38,151 bases of DNA from Candidatus Binatus soli (GTDB lineage Bacteria > Desulfobacterota > Binatia > Binatales > Binataceae). The translations under genes were made by a program, and so were the position numbers. Shown here one piece after another: positions 15,962 to 24,708 of the stretch (positions within the stretch are counted from its first letter, which is position 1; every line of letters starts with the position of its first letter). Below the pieces are notes generated by a model. That model was not told the origin of the DNA and made no database searches. It saw nothing but the letters and a program-made list of their open reading frames with translations. The stretch spans positions 74,126-112,276 of the forward strand of contig DLMJ01000036.1 in assembly GCA_002479255.1 (NCBI GenBank). Reading direction: 5' to 3'.

Positions 15962-17272
15962 ATGGAACGGATACTGACTCGCTGGCTGGATATCCCTGAT
16001 CTTCGCAAGCTCGACGTGTACGTCGGCAACGGCGGATACAAGGCGCTGCGCAAGGCGCTGTTCGACATGAAGCCCGAGGAGATTATCAACGAGGTCAAGA
16101 ACTCGAACCTGCGCGGGCGCGGCGGCGCGGCGTTTCCAACCGGCGTGAAGTGGAGCTTCATTCCGAAAGATTCCAAGAAGCCGGTCTATCTATGTTGCAA
16201 CGCCGACGAGAGCGAGCCCGGCACGTTCGCCAATCGCTACGAACTCGAGTTAGATCCGCACGGCATCATCGAGGGCATCGCGATCACGTGTCGCGCGGTC
16301 GGCGCGCATATTGCCTACACTTACCTGCGCGGCGAGTTCACCGTGCAGAAGAGAATTCTTGACGCCGCAATCGCCGAGGCTTACGCCAGCAACTACCTGG
16401 GCAAGAACATCCTTGGCTCCGGCTTCGACCTCGACGTCTTCACGCATCGCGGCGCCGGCGCATACATCTGTGGCGAGGAAACCGGCCTGCTCGAATCGCT
16501 CGAAGGCAAGCGCGCGTATCCCCGCAACCGTCCGCCGTTTCCCGCCATCCAGGGCGCGTTCGGATGCCCGACCGTCGTCAACAATGTCGAGACGCTCGCG
16601 AACGTCCCGCACATCATCAATCGCGGCGCCGACTGGTACAAATCGATCGGTCCCGAAAAAAGTCCCGGTCCCAAAATTTTCTGCCTCTCCGGTCACGTCA
16701 ACAAACCGGGATTGTACGAATTGCCGATGGGCTTTCCGCTCAAGGATCTGATCTACGATGTCGGCGGTGGAATCCTCGACGGCAAGGCGCTCAAGGGCGT
16801 CATTCCCGGCGGCTCGTCGTTTCCCATCTTCACCGCCGAAGAGGCCGTCAAAGTCAACATGGATTTCGAATCCGTGCGCGCTGCCGGTTCGCTGATGGGG
16901 ACTGCGGGCGTGATGGTGATGCACGAAGACACCTGCATGGTCGATGCGCTCAAAACGATCGCGCATTTCTACCATCACGAGTCATGCGGACAGTGTACGC
17001 CGTGCCGCGAAGGATGCGGCTGGATCGAAAAATTGGTCACCGAAATCGAAGCGGGGCGCGGCAAGATGGAAGATCTCAAGGTCCTCATCGATGCCGCCTC
17101 CAACATGGAAGGCAACACCATTTGCGTGCTCGCCGACAGCCTCTCGATGCCGGTGAAGAGCTTCGTGCCCAAGTATCGCGACGAATTCGAGGCGCACATC
17201 AAGCTCGGGCGATGCCCGTTCAAAGATCGTGACGGCAAGGCGGGCGGCCTCAGCGCCGCGGCCGGCCACTGA
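15962..17272 (+). CDS. nuoF: NADH-quinone oxidoreductase subunit F
   Basis: NuoF binds NADH and FMN and holds cluster N3. In the 436-residue protein, LRGRGGAAFPTGVKW is the FMN/NADH glycine-rich loop, followed by NADESEPGTFANR and GAGAYICGEETGLLESLEG. Near the C-terminus ESCGQCTPCREGC supplies Cys342, Cys345 and Cys348, and Cys388 in NTICVLAD is the fourth ligand. Length and motifs are complete. Its usual partner NuoE is not encoded next to it and must be elsewhere or absent. Confidence 0.94.
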   Translation: MERILTRWLDIPDLRKLDVYVGNGGYKALRKALFDMKPEEIINEVKNSNLRGRGGAAFPTGVKWSFIPKDSKKPVYLCCNADESEPGTFANRYELELDPHGIIEGIAITCRAVGAHIAYTYLRGEFTVQKRILDAAIAEAYASNYLGKNILGSGFDLDVFTHRGAGAYICGEETGLLESLEGKRAYPRNRPPFPAIQGAFGCPTVVNNVETLANVPHIINRGADWYKSIGPEKSPGPKIFCLSGHVNKPGLYELPMGFPLKDLIYDVGGGILDGKALKGVIPGGSSFPIFTAEEAVKVNMDFESVRAAGSLMGTAGVMVMHEDTCMVDALKTIAHFYHHESCGQCTPCREGCGWIEKLVTEIEAGRGKMEDLKVLIDAASNMEGNTICVLADSLSMPVKSFVPKYRDEFEAHIKLGRCPFKDRDGKAGGLSAAAGH

Positions 17273-17281
17273 GATTTTCAG

Positions 17282-18865
17282 ATGCCCAAGCTCACCATTG
17301 ACGGCAAGGAAGTTGACGCCGGCGCCAACCTGAATCTCATCCAGGCGGCCGAACTCGTCGGCATCGAGATTCCGCAATATTGCTACCATCCCGGCTTGAC
17401 GATCGTCGGCAACTGCCGGATGTGCCTGGTCGAAGTCGAAAAGGCGCCCAAGCTCCAAATCGCCTGCAACACGCGCGTCGCCGAGGGGATGGTCGTCCAT
17501 ACCAAAAGCGACAAGGCCAGGACCGCGCAGAAGGCGGTGCTCGAGTTTCTGCTGATCAACCATCCGATCGATTGTCCCGTTTGCGATCAGGCCGGCGAGT
17601 GCAAGCTGCAAGACTACTACATGGACTACGATCAGCAGCCGTCGCGCTTTCCGTTGCCCGAGAAAAATCACAAGGGCAAGGCGATCGACATCGGCTCGGG
17701 CGTGATGCTCGATCAGGAGCGATGCATCCTGTGTGCGCGATGCACCCGGTTCTTCGATGAAGTGACGAAGACCTCCGAACTGGCGATTTTCGAGCGCGGC
17801 GACCATAACCGCATCGACATCAATCCGGGCCAGCCGGTCAACAACAAGTACGCGGGCAACGTCGTGGACATCTGCCCGGTCGGCGCACTCACCGAAAAGG
17901 AATTCCGCTTCCGGATGCGCGTGTGGTACCTGCATCGCACCGCGTCGGTGTGCGGCGGATGCGAGCGTGGATGCGCGATCGACATCCACCACCATCGCGG
18001 ACGAATCTACCGCTTCAAGCCGCGCTTCAACCCCGGCGTCAACAGCTATTGGATGTGCGACGAGGGCCGTCACAGTTTCCCCGCGCTGCAGAACGAGACG
18101 CGCCTCACGTCGCCGCTCGTGCAGTCCAAGGACCAGCTGGTAACCGAGCCCTGGGGCGAAGGTATCAGGCGCGCAGCGTCGATCATCGCGGATTACAGGC
18201 GCCGGTACGGCCCCAATTCGATCGCGGCGGTCGTCGATGCGCAGTCCACCAACGAAGAAGCGTTCGCGCTGAAGCAGTTGATGAAGACCGCGATCGGATC
18301 GGATCGAATCGCGACGCTCAGTTGGTCGCCGCCGGGCGCCAGTGGCGATGACGACTTGCTGATCCGCGCGAACAAAAATCCCAACGCGCGCGGACTCGCG
18401 GCGCTGGCGATCCCGGCCGATGGACTCGACGGACTAGCAGCCGCCGTCGCGTCGGGCGAACTCAAGATGCTGATCGCGATGCGCGCCGACCTGGTTCGCG
18501 CATTGGGCGAAGAAGAGTTCGTCAGGCGCTTCGGTGCGCTCGACTACATGCTGGTGCTATCGAGCGACGCCAACGAGACCTGCCAGATGGCCAACCAGGT
18601 CTGGCCGATCGCGGCGTATCCCGAAATCGACGGCAGCTTTACGAACTTCAAGGGCCGTGTGCAGCGGATCAACGCGGCGTTCCCGCCGCCCGGAGCCGCG
18701 ATCGCCGCCATCGAGGCGATCGCGAGGCTCGGTCATGCGCTCGACGGCGTCGATCGTCCGAGCTCGGCGGACGCGGTGTTTGCGTCGATGACTGCCGCGG
18801 AGCCTGCCTTCAAGGGCCTCAGCCTCGCGACCCTTGGCGAGCACGGCGCCGACTTGGCAAGCTGA
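17282..18865 (+). CDS. nuoG: NADH-quinone oxidoreductase subunit G, short form
   Basis: The N-terminal 220 residues carry the full iron-sulphur set: a 2Fe-2S loop (YCYHPGLTIVGNCRMCLVEV ... ACNTRV), HPIDCPVCDQAGEC (His plus three Cys, cluster N5), and a pair of 4Fe-4S motifs (CILCARC ... DICPVGAL). Next is a CGGCERGC ... WMCDEGR motif like the one that binds the extra cluster N7 in some bacteria. The remainder is a reduced molybdopterin-oxidoreductase-like domain. At 527 residues it is clearly shorter than the common 680-900, so much of the non-catalytic C-terminal domain is missing. There is no sign of a frameshift. It follows nuoF by 9 bp. Confidence 0.9.
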   Translation: MPKLTIDGKEVDAGANLNLIQAAELVGIEIPQYCYHPGLTIVGNCRMCLVEVEKAPKLQIACNTRVAEGMVVHTKSDKARTAQKAVLEFLLINHPIDCPVCDQAGECKLQDYYMDYDQQPSRFPLPEKNHKGKAIDIGSGVMLDQERCILCARCTRFFDEVTKTSELAIFERGDHNRIDINPGQPVNNKYAGNVVDICPVGALTEKEFRFRMRVWYLHRTASVCGGCERGCAIDIHHHRGRIYRFKPRFNPGVNSYWMCDEGRHSFPALQNETRLTSPLVQSKDQLVTEPWGEGIRRAASIIADYRRRYGPNSIAAVVDAQSTNEEAFALKQLMKTAIGSDRIATLSWSPPGASGDDDLLIRANKNPNARGLAALAIPADGLDGLAAAVASGELKMLIAMRADLVRALGEEEFVRRFGALDYMLVLSSDANETCQMANQVWPIAAYPEIDGSFTNFKGRVQRINAAFPPPGAAIAAIEAIARLGHALDGVDRPSSADAVFASMTAAEPAFKGLSLATLGEHGADLAS

Positions 18866-18921
18866 ATTCCTCTTAGCCGTGGCAGTTGGAGCGAAAGCTC
18901 GCCGCCAATGATGCCGTTGCG

Positions 18922-19236
18922 CTAATCCTTGGACGGCTGGAACACTATCTCGAGACCATCCATGTAGTTGAGCAGCTGACGCGCGAGCGTCGCCACTGCG
19001 CCATCGTCGCGCATCGCGGCGGCATGCTCGAGCGAGCGGCCCATCTCCGTCATCGTTTCGAATCCGTAGCTGCCGCCTTCGCCCTTGATCCGATGCGCGA
19101 TGCGGCTGATCTCCGCGTAGTCGCGGCGCGCAATCGCGTCGAAAATCGTTATGACATCGGCGCGCTTGTGCGTCAGGAACCCCGGGATCAGGTCGCTCAG
19201 ATCCTCGTCCACTTCCACTATTACTCGGTCGGGCAT
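18922..19236 (-). CDS. Histidine phosphotransfer (Hpt) protein
   Basis: The 104-residue single-domain protein has the Hpt motif AHRIKGEGGSYGFETM, with His48 as the phosphate-accepting residue. The helical pattern is that of a four-helix bundle. Translation starts at the ATG of 19236, which has a strong ribosome-binding site (AAGGAGG) 4-6 bases upstream. The start lies 16 bp inside the 3' end of the hybrid kinase gene, so the two are co-expressed. It would take phosphate from a receiver domain of the kinase and pass it to an unlinked response regulator. No output regulator is encoded nearby. It converges with nuoG across 56 bp. Confidence 0.88.
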   Translation of the reverse strand: MPDRVIVEVDEDLSDLIPGFLTHKRADVITIFDAIARRDYAEISRIAHRIKGEGGSYGFETMTEMGRSLEHAAAMRDDGAVATLARQLLNYMDGLEIVFQPSKD

Positions 19237-22200
19237 GTTTCCTCCTTGAGATTGGCAAGGTCCGCCCGCTTGTCGTCCGACGGGTCCCCTTCTATCGCGT
19301 TGCGAATCGCATCGAGCAGCGTCGATTTCTTGACCGGCTTGGTTACGTGCGCGTCGCACCCCGCCGCCTTTGTGCGATGCACTGCTTCTTCCAGCGCCGA
19401 CGCCGTCAGGGCCACGATGGGAGTGCGGTGGCGATGGTTGGCCCGCTCCCAGCCGCGAATGAAGGTGGTAGCTTCGTAGCCGTCAACGATCGGCATCTGG
19501 ATGTCCATCAGCACCAGATCGAACTTCCCCGCGATGAATTTGTCGATCGCCTGCCGGCCATTTTCGGCGTCTTCGAGACGGTAGGGGGTTTTCTTCAGAT
19601 ACGCCCGGATCAAAGCGCGGTTATCGTGCGAATCGTCGGCCATGAGAATTTGCAGCGGCCGATCGAGCATTGGCGGAGAGGTTGATACCGGCGCGATTGC
19701 CGGCGCCGCGAACCGGTCGCCGCGCGATTCGAGGTGCGCTTCCTCGCACGCTCGCGCGACGGCTGCGAACAACTCAGCGCGCCGCACCGGTTTGACAATA
19801 TAGTTGTTGACCCCGATCGCACGCAGGCGCACCAGCTTGCCGGTCAAGTCGTTGGTGGCGACCATCATCACGATCTGCGGCGGCGCGGGCGCGCCGGTCA
19901 TGGGGTGTTTTGCGAGGTAGAATCCGCCCGGCACAGGCATCGTGCTGTCGAGCAGCATGATCTGGAAGCACGACCCGGGCGAAGCGCGGCTGCGAAGTTC
20001 GTCCAGCGCCTCGGTGCCCGACGACGCCTGGGTCAGATCCGCTCCTTGCGCTGTGAGCAGGTCGGAGAGAATCGATCGGCTGTCGGGGTTGTCATCGACC
20101 AGCAGAATTCTTACGCCGGCGAACGCCGGTTCCCGCGGCCCCGACGGCGCCGTCCTGGCGCTGGCCGTCCCGAATTGCGCGGTGAATGAAAACGCGCTGC
20201 CGATTCCAGGTTCGCTCGTTACCGCAACCTTGCCGTTCATCAGCGCGACCAGTCGCGAGACGATTGCCAATCCGAGACCACTGCCGCCGTATTTGCGCGA
20301 GGTCGAAGAGTCGGCCTGGCTGAATGCATGGAACAGCAGGTGGAGGCTGTCGGCGGGAATTCCGATTCCGGTATCGGTGACCGTGAACTTGAGCCCGCCG
20401 GCGGTGGTGGAGTCCGGGTCGGGCTCGACCGACACCAGCACCTGTCCGCGCTGGGTGAATTTGATCGCGTTGCCGACCAGGTTGATCAGGATCTGGCCGA
20501 GTCTCAATGGATCGCCGAGCGCGAGCTCGGGGACCTGCGGCGCAAAGCGGACCATCAGCTCGAGGCCTTTTTCATGGGCGCGAATCGCCAGCGTCTCGAG
20601 GACCTTCTCGGTCACGTCTTTGGGATCGAATTCGACCGCCTCGAGGCTGATCCGGCCGCTCTCGACCCTGGCTAGGTCAAGGATGCTGTTGATCAGTTCG
20701 AGCAGTGCGTGGCCATTGCTGATGACAGTGCTCAAATATCTTCGCTGCTCGTCGCCGAGCTCCGTTTCCATCAGCAGATCGGCCATCCCGAGGATCGAGT
20801 TCATCGGGGTGCGAATCTCGTGCGACATGCTCGAGAGGAACTCCGACTTGGCGCGCGATGAGGCCAGCGCCGCCTCGCGCGCTGCGACCAGTTCGCGCTG
20901 CGTCATCTTGAGGTCGGATATTTCGCGCGAAATAGTCAAGCAGCAGTGCTGTCCATGCAGCTCCAGATTCACCGCCGAAATGAGCATCGGCAACTCCGAA
21001 CCGTCCTTGTGACGGATCGTCACCTCGAGGTTCCGGACTTCGTCGGTCCTAAAAAGTTGATCGGTGAAGGCAATCATTTCGTCCGGATGGATCCACTGGT
21101 TGAGTTCGGTGAAATGATGGCCGATGGTCTCTTCGCGCGAAAACCCGGTTGCCCGGGTGAACTCCTGGTTGACATCGATATATTTTCCATCGACTCCGGT
21201 CAGCGCCATGCTGTCCAGGTTCGCGTCGAAAAGTTTGCGTAAGGTCTCCTCGTTGGCGCTGAGCGCCTTTACCTGCCGTGACAATTTCTCGCGCGCCGCC
21301 ATCAGGTCGCGCTCGTTGCGCTTGCGCTCGGTGATGTCGCGAATCATTTTGACCATGCAGTCTTCGCCATCGAGTTCGACACGCACGGCGGACAGCAGCG
21401 CCGGCATCAGACCGCCATCGGGCTTCAGGAAATCGACCTCCATGTTGCGCACGACGCCGTCGGCCATGATGCGATCGTGAAGCTCCTGACGCTGTTCGGC
21501 GTTGGCCCAGATCTGACGGCGGCCATTGCGGGAATCGTCGGGATTCTGGCGCAGGTCGCCGATCTGCTCGAACTGCTGGTTGAAATCGATGAAGCTGCCG
21601 TCCGACAGCCTGGTAACGACGATGATGTCCAGGGTGGCGTCGAAGATCTTGCGCAGTGCGGCGTGGCTGGCGCGCAGGCTGGTCTCGACGCGCTTTATCT
21701 CCGTGATGTCCCGGAGCATCGAAATCACGCACGGCTCACCATTGACTTCGACCACCGAGGCCGAGATCAGCTGCGTCTCGTCGACGGAGCCATCTTTGCG
21801 GCGCTGGGTTATTTCCATGTTCTTGACGCGCCCGGTTCGCCGAATGCTCTCGAGGAACTCCGCTATCTCTTCTTTGTGCCGCCACGCCCCAAGGGCGATC
21901 ACGTTGGTCCCCATCACGTCGTCGCGGGTGTAACCGCCGACCCGGTAATTGTCGTTGACGGCAATGAAACGTCCGTCGGAAAGGCTGTTGATCGCGATGT
22001 TGTCCGGCGCCGCTTCGAATACCTTGCGCAGCATCGCCTCGCTTGCCTGCAGCTGCTCGTGATCGCGTTCCAGAGCGGATGCGGTTTGCGCGCGCAGGTC
22101 CATCTCGCGCCTGAGCAAACGATCGTTCTCGGCCAGGGCCGCCAATTGCTCGGCCAGTTTCCGGCGATAGCGGGTAGCAAGGACCGCACTCAGTTGGGAT

Positions 22201-22838
22201 AAAAGCGCCGCGCTGAGCAGCATTATCCAGGCGATCGCGAGGCGCGAATTCGGATCCGCGGTTTGCATCGAGTACTCCAGCAACGCCAGCGCTCCGCTAA
22301 CATTGAATGCCGCCTGCCAGCGCGGGTTCCATGGAACGAACACACCTGAGGCCAGGAAAGACAGCAGAATCGACGCGACCAGTACGTCGCCGTCGCTATT
22401 GATCGCTCCAATCCACGCCGTGATCGCCAGAATCGACGCGCAGATTGCCAGCGCGATCGCGCGCCAGTTCCGCATCGCACGCGGGGAGAGCGTTGCCATG
22501 ATCGCGACCAGGCCCAGCGTAATGGTTGCGATATGAAGCGGAAGAGTCCGCGCGAAGGTCTGCGGATACTCCGCGCCGTCAAGCACCGTGTATCCGATCT
22601 GAAAAGCTATGATCGCCAATGAGCTCGCGCGCAATATCGACGACACCCACTCGAAATTGTCATCGTCGCCCATGACGAACGTCATCGCTTTGTCAGAGCC
22701 GCCCGCCGGGTCCCGTCGAATGCCGTCGGTTATGGGGGGAAATGCGTCACGCGTGGCCGACGCAGCCGTACCGTTGGCTAAGTGGCGCGGGTCAGCAATC
22801 CCTAAGCCGTCGACGGACGGATCGATCCGATGGTCCAT
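19221..22838 (-). CDS. Membrane hybrid histidine kinase with three PAS and two receiver domains
   Basis: The 1205-residue sensor kinase has an N-terminal membrane region (about 65-225, six or so helices) and a coiled coil at 225-265. Three PAS/PAC units follow (about 265-380, 385-510, 530-655), each ending in an RDITE- or REISD-type segment. The HisKA domain carries SHEIRTPMNSILG with phospho-His673, and the ATPase domain has N, G1 (DTGIGIP) and G2 (GSGLGLAIV) boxes. Receiver 1 has the phospho-acceptor Asp964 (LLDSTMP) and receiver 2 Asp1112 (LMDIQMP). With the overlapping Hpt gene it forms a multi-step phosphorelay. The signal is unknown; PAS domains could bind haem, flavin or small molecules. 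The ATG at 22838 has GAGGT almost touching it, after a 10-bp hairpin. Confidence 0.92.
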   Translation of the reverse strand: MDHRIDPSVDGLGIADPRHLANGTAASATRDAFPPITDGIRRDPAGGSDKAMTFVMGDDDNFEWVSSILRASSLAIIAFQIGYTVLDGAEYPQTFARTLPLHIATITLGLVAIMATLSPRAMRNWRAIALAICASILAITAWIGAINSDGDVLVASILLSFLASGVFVPWNPRWQAAFNVSGALALLEYSMQTADPNSRLAIAWIMLLSAALLSQLSAVLATRYRRKLAEQLAALAENDRLLRREMDLRAQTASALERDHEQLQASEAMLRKVFEAAPDNIAINSLSDGRFIAVNDNYRVGGYTRDDVMGTNVIALGAWRHKEEIAEFLESIRRTGRVKNMEITQRRKDGSVDETQLISASVVEVNGEPCVISMLRDITEIKRVETSLRASHAALRKIFDATLDIIVVTRLSDGSFIDFNQQFEQIGDLRQNPDDSRNGRRQIWANAEQRQELHDRIMADGVVRNMEVDFLKPDGGLMPALLSAVRVELDGEDCMVKMIRDITERKRNERDLMAAREKLSRQVKALSANEETLRKLFDANLDSMALTGVDGKYIDVNQEFTRATGFSREETIGHHFTELNQWIHPDEMIAFTDQLFRTDEVRNLEVTIRHKDGSELPMLISAVNLELHGQHCCLTISREISDLKMTQRELVAAREAALASSRAKSEFLSSMSHEIRTPMNSILGMADLLMETELGDEQRRYLSTVISNGHALLELINSILDLARVESGRISLEAVEFDPKDVTEKVLETLAIRAHEKGLELMVRFAPQVPELALGDPLRLGQILINLVGNAIKFTQRGQVLVSVEPDPDSTTAGGLKFTVTDTGIGIPADSLHLLFHAFSQADSSTSRKYGGSGLGLAIVSRLVALMNGKVAVTSEPGIGSAFSFTAQFGTASARTAPSGPREPAFAGVRILLVDDNPDSRSILSDLLTAQGADLTQASSGTEALDELRSRASPGSCFQIMLLDSTMPVPGGFYLAKHPMTGAPAPPQIVMMVATNDLTGKLVRLRAIGVNNYIVKPVRRAELFAAVARACEEAHLESRGDRFAAPAIAPVSTSPPMLDRPLQILMADDSHDNRALIRAYLKKTPYRLEDAENGRQAIDKFIAGKFDLVLMDIQMPIVDGYEATTFIRGWERANHRHRTPIVALTASALEEAVHRTKAAGCDAHVTKPVKKSTLLDAIRNAIEGDPSDDKRADLANLKEETCPTE
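19240..19246 (-). promoter_or_regulatory. Strong Shine-Dalgarno for the Hpt gene
   Basis: AAGGAGG on the minus strand precedes the ATG at 19236 and lies inside the kinase coding sequence. It fixes the Hpt start; a further in-frame upstream extension to 19359 is therefore not used. Confidence 0.8.
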
Positions 22839-22844
22839 ACCTCA

Positions 22845-22890
22845 ATAGCAAGTCCAATGCCCCGCGCGGAGCACGTCAACGACTTGCTAT
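22845..22890 (-). promoter_or_regulatory. 10-bp inverted repeat before the kinase ribosome-binding site
   Basis: ATAGCAAGTC (22845-22854) and GACTTGCTAT (22881-22890) are perfect complements with a 26-nt loop that is itself GC-rich. In the kinase mRNA the stem closes immediately before TGAGGT-ATG. It could act as a translational switch, a protein-binding site in RNA, or a DNA operator. Confidence 0.6.
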
Positions 22891-22941
22891 CGCAGCCTGA
22901 CGTTGGCTTCAGTCGCTGAATTTTTACGCAGTCGCGGCGAG

Positions 22942-23003
22942 TGTCCCAAAATGCGTTGCTCGTGCCGAAATGCCATTAGTCGGCCGGCGCTGTCTCAAAA
23001 TGC
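22942..23003. repeat. Direct repeats TGTCYCAAAATGC upstream of the kinase gene
   Basis: TGTCCCAAAATGC (22942-22954) and TGTCTCAAAATGC (22991-23003) differ at one base. A weaker copy (CCGAAATGC, 22965-22973) lies between. Each strong copy is followed by GTTGCT and CCG at slightly different spacing, which suggests a diverged tandem duplication. They lie in the 244-bp gap that must hold the kinase promoter, so they may be activator or repressor sites. Confidence 0.5.
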
Positions 23004-23082
23004 ATGACTTGGCGTGTTGCTGAACCGGATGTAGCGCAGGTCCTGAGTCTGGCGATTTTTTATTCCGCCGCCGACGGAAAGC

Positions 23083-24708
23083 TCAAGGAAAATAGGTGTC
23101 GGCAACCTTACGGCCGGTGGGCGCTTCGACGGGCAAGGCGGCTCGCGCGAAAAGCGCCGCGGTCGCATCGCTATAGATCAATTGCCAGCGTCCGTCCTTC
23201 CTGACGACTTCGTAGCCCTTGGTGTGCGGGCCGATGAGCACGAAGTTGTGGGGAAACGCGTCGAGCACACCATCGGCGCCCTCCAGCCCGTAGAAAAAGA
23301 CTGCGTACTGGCGGATCAGCCTGTCCGGGTAGACCAGCTCGCAGCGTCCATCGATAAAGACCCGGCTGTCATTACCCACGTGCCAGGCCAGATATTCGCC
23401 CCATTCGAACTGGTTAAGGATGTTGCCGTGAAGGCCATGCCGTTCCATGAATGCGACCGCACCGGTAGGCACGGGCTTCCAGGTTTTGAGTCGGTTGGAG
23501 AAAGTTCCACCCGCCAGCGCCACCAAGAGCGCCGAAATCGCCAGCAGCGCCGTCGTCGGTTCGTTACCGAGAGTCGGTTGCGGCGGGTCGGCATATTCCA
23601 AGCGGTCACCAACCTTGATTGCTGGTGTGGGTTCCAATGCCAAGGTGGCATGGCGCGCCAGCGGAATCGCGAGCGCGATCACCGCCAGCGCCACGTTACG
23701 TGAGGCATAGAGGGCGCTCCCGATGAAGATTGTCGCGACCGCGAGCAAGGCCGCGTCCCCGAGGTCGGGAGCCATCGCAACTGCCGCGATAAAACTGGCA
23801 AACAGCAGGAGCGGGGCAACATACTGAAGCAGCTCCGGCTTGGATTCGCGCCACATGGATAGCAGCGTTTCCGGCAACGGGACCCAGTCCGCGACTATCT
23901 GCCGAATCAGCGGATCGGAGACCGAATGCGCCACTCCCGTCCACAAGCCCGCTCCGAACGGATTGAGAATCGTCGCGCCCGCGCATCCAAGCGTGACCAA
24001 TCCGAGCCTGCGCGCCGACGTCTTGCGGCCTGTGTCTCCACGGCCCTGGATAAACAAAACCGCAACCGCAATGATCATCGCGCCAAGTCCTATCGTGTAG
24101 CCGCCGTGAAGATTGGCCCATAGCGCGAACATCGGAATCAGCGGCCACAGTATTGCCCCGCCCCGGTAAACTTCGATCGCGATTAACGTCATCACCACGC
24201 TCAACATCATGAAGGTGAAGAGCTGAGGTCGAAATTGCATCTGAGTCGCCAGCGCAACGCCGGTAATAATCAGCGTCAGCCTTTGGATCCGGCTCGACGC
24301 GTGCGTCGCGGAGATCCCGATCGCCAATGCCAGTATCGTGATGCTCGCGCACAGCAGTTTCAGGAGCTTGGGGCCGAATACGCCGAGATGCGCGTAACTG
24401 ACGGCCAGTGCCAACTGCGCCAGCCATTCGTGATTGTGCCATGGCATTCCCGCCGCAGTGTAGGAGTAGGTATCGAACCGTGGAATATGGCCGGTGCGGA
24501 GGATCGCCTGACCGGTCAGAATGTGCATCCACAGGTCCGGATCGGCGAAGTTGTCAGCTGTCGCGAGTGCGATCGAAAGCACCACCGTCCATCGCGACGC
24601 CGAAAGTAGCGAGTAGCGCGGCAGCTCAAACTCCTTGGGGTCGCGCGAGACTCCGCGGTCGCATCGCCGCTTGTCCGATCGCGATAAAGACAGCTGCAAT
24701 CGCGCCAC
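23083..24708 (-). CDS. GT-C-like multi-pass membrane protein
   Basis: The 541-residue protein has about ten membrane helices and a soluble C-terminal tail. The first loop reads FADPDLWMHILTGQAILRTG followed by IPRFDTYSYT and PWHNHEWLAQ. This is the hallmark of a widespread, poorly characterised bacterial membrane family related in layout to GT-C glycosyltransferases (acidic DPD near the first helix). The tail has NQFEWGEYLAWHVG, RVFIDGRCELVYP and a final WQLIYSD-ALFARA block, also typical of the family. Glycan or lipid-linked sugar transfer is inference. The longest frame begins with GTG at 24708 and overlaps the PAP2 gene by 83 bp; a later start near 24588 is possible. Confidence 0.7.
   Translation of the reverse strand: MARLQLSLSRSDKRRCDRGVSRDPKEFELPRYSLLSASRWTVVLSIALATADNFADPDLWMHILTGQAILRTGHIPRFDTYSYTAAGMPWHNHEWLAQLALAVSYAHLGVFGPKLLKLLCASITILALAIGISATHASSRIQRLTLIITGVALATQMQFRPQLFTFMMLSVVMTLIAIEVYRGGAILWPLIPMFALWANLHGGYTIGLGAMIIAVAVLFIQGRGDTGRKTSARRLGLVTLGCAGATILNPFGAGLWTGVAHSVSDPLIRQIVADWVPLPETLLSMWRESKPELLQYVAPLLLFASFIAAVAMAPDLGDAALLAVATIFIGSALYASRNVALAVIALAIPLARHATLALEPTPAIKVGDRLEYADPPQPTLGNEPTTALLAISALLVALAGGTFSNRLKTWKPVPTGAVAFMERHGLHGNILNQFEWGEYLAWHVGNDSRVFIDGRCELVYPDRLIRQYAVFFYGLEGADGVLDAFPHNFVLIGPHTKGYEVVRKDGRWQLIYSDATAALFARAALPVEAPTGRKVADTYFP

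Noticed and set aside
16982..18073. Minus-strand open frame of about 363 codons across nuoF/nuoG
   Set aside because: Antisense to strongly conserved complex I subunits; no motif.
18889..18900. GAGC-GAAA-GCTC tetraloop between nuoG and the Hpt gene as a terminator
   Set aside because: The stem is only 4 bp and no U-run follows on either strand.
23004..23035. Possible sigma-54 promoter (TGGC...TTGC) upstream of the kinase
   Set aside because: The spacing between the GG and GC elements is too short for a -24/-12 promoter.
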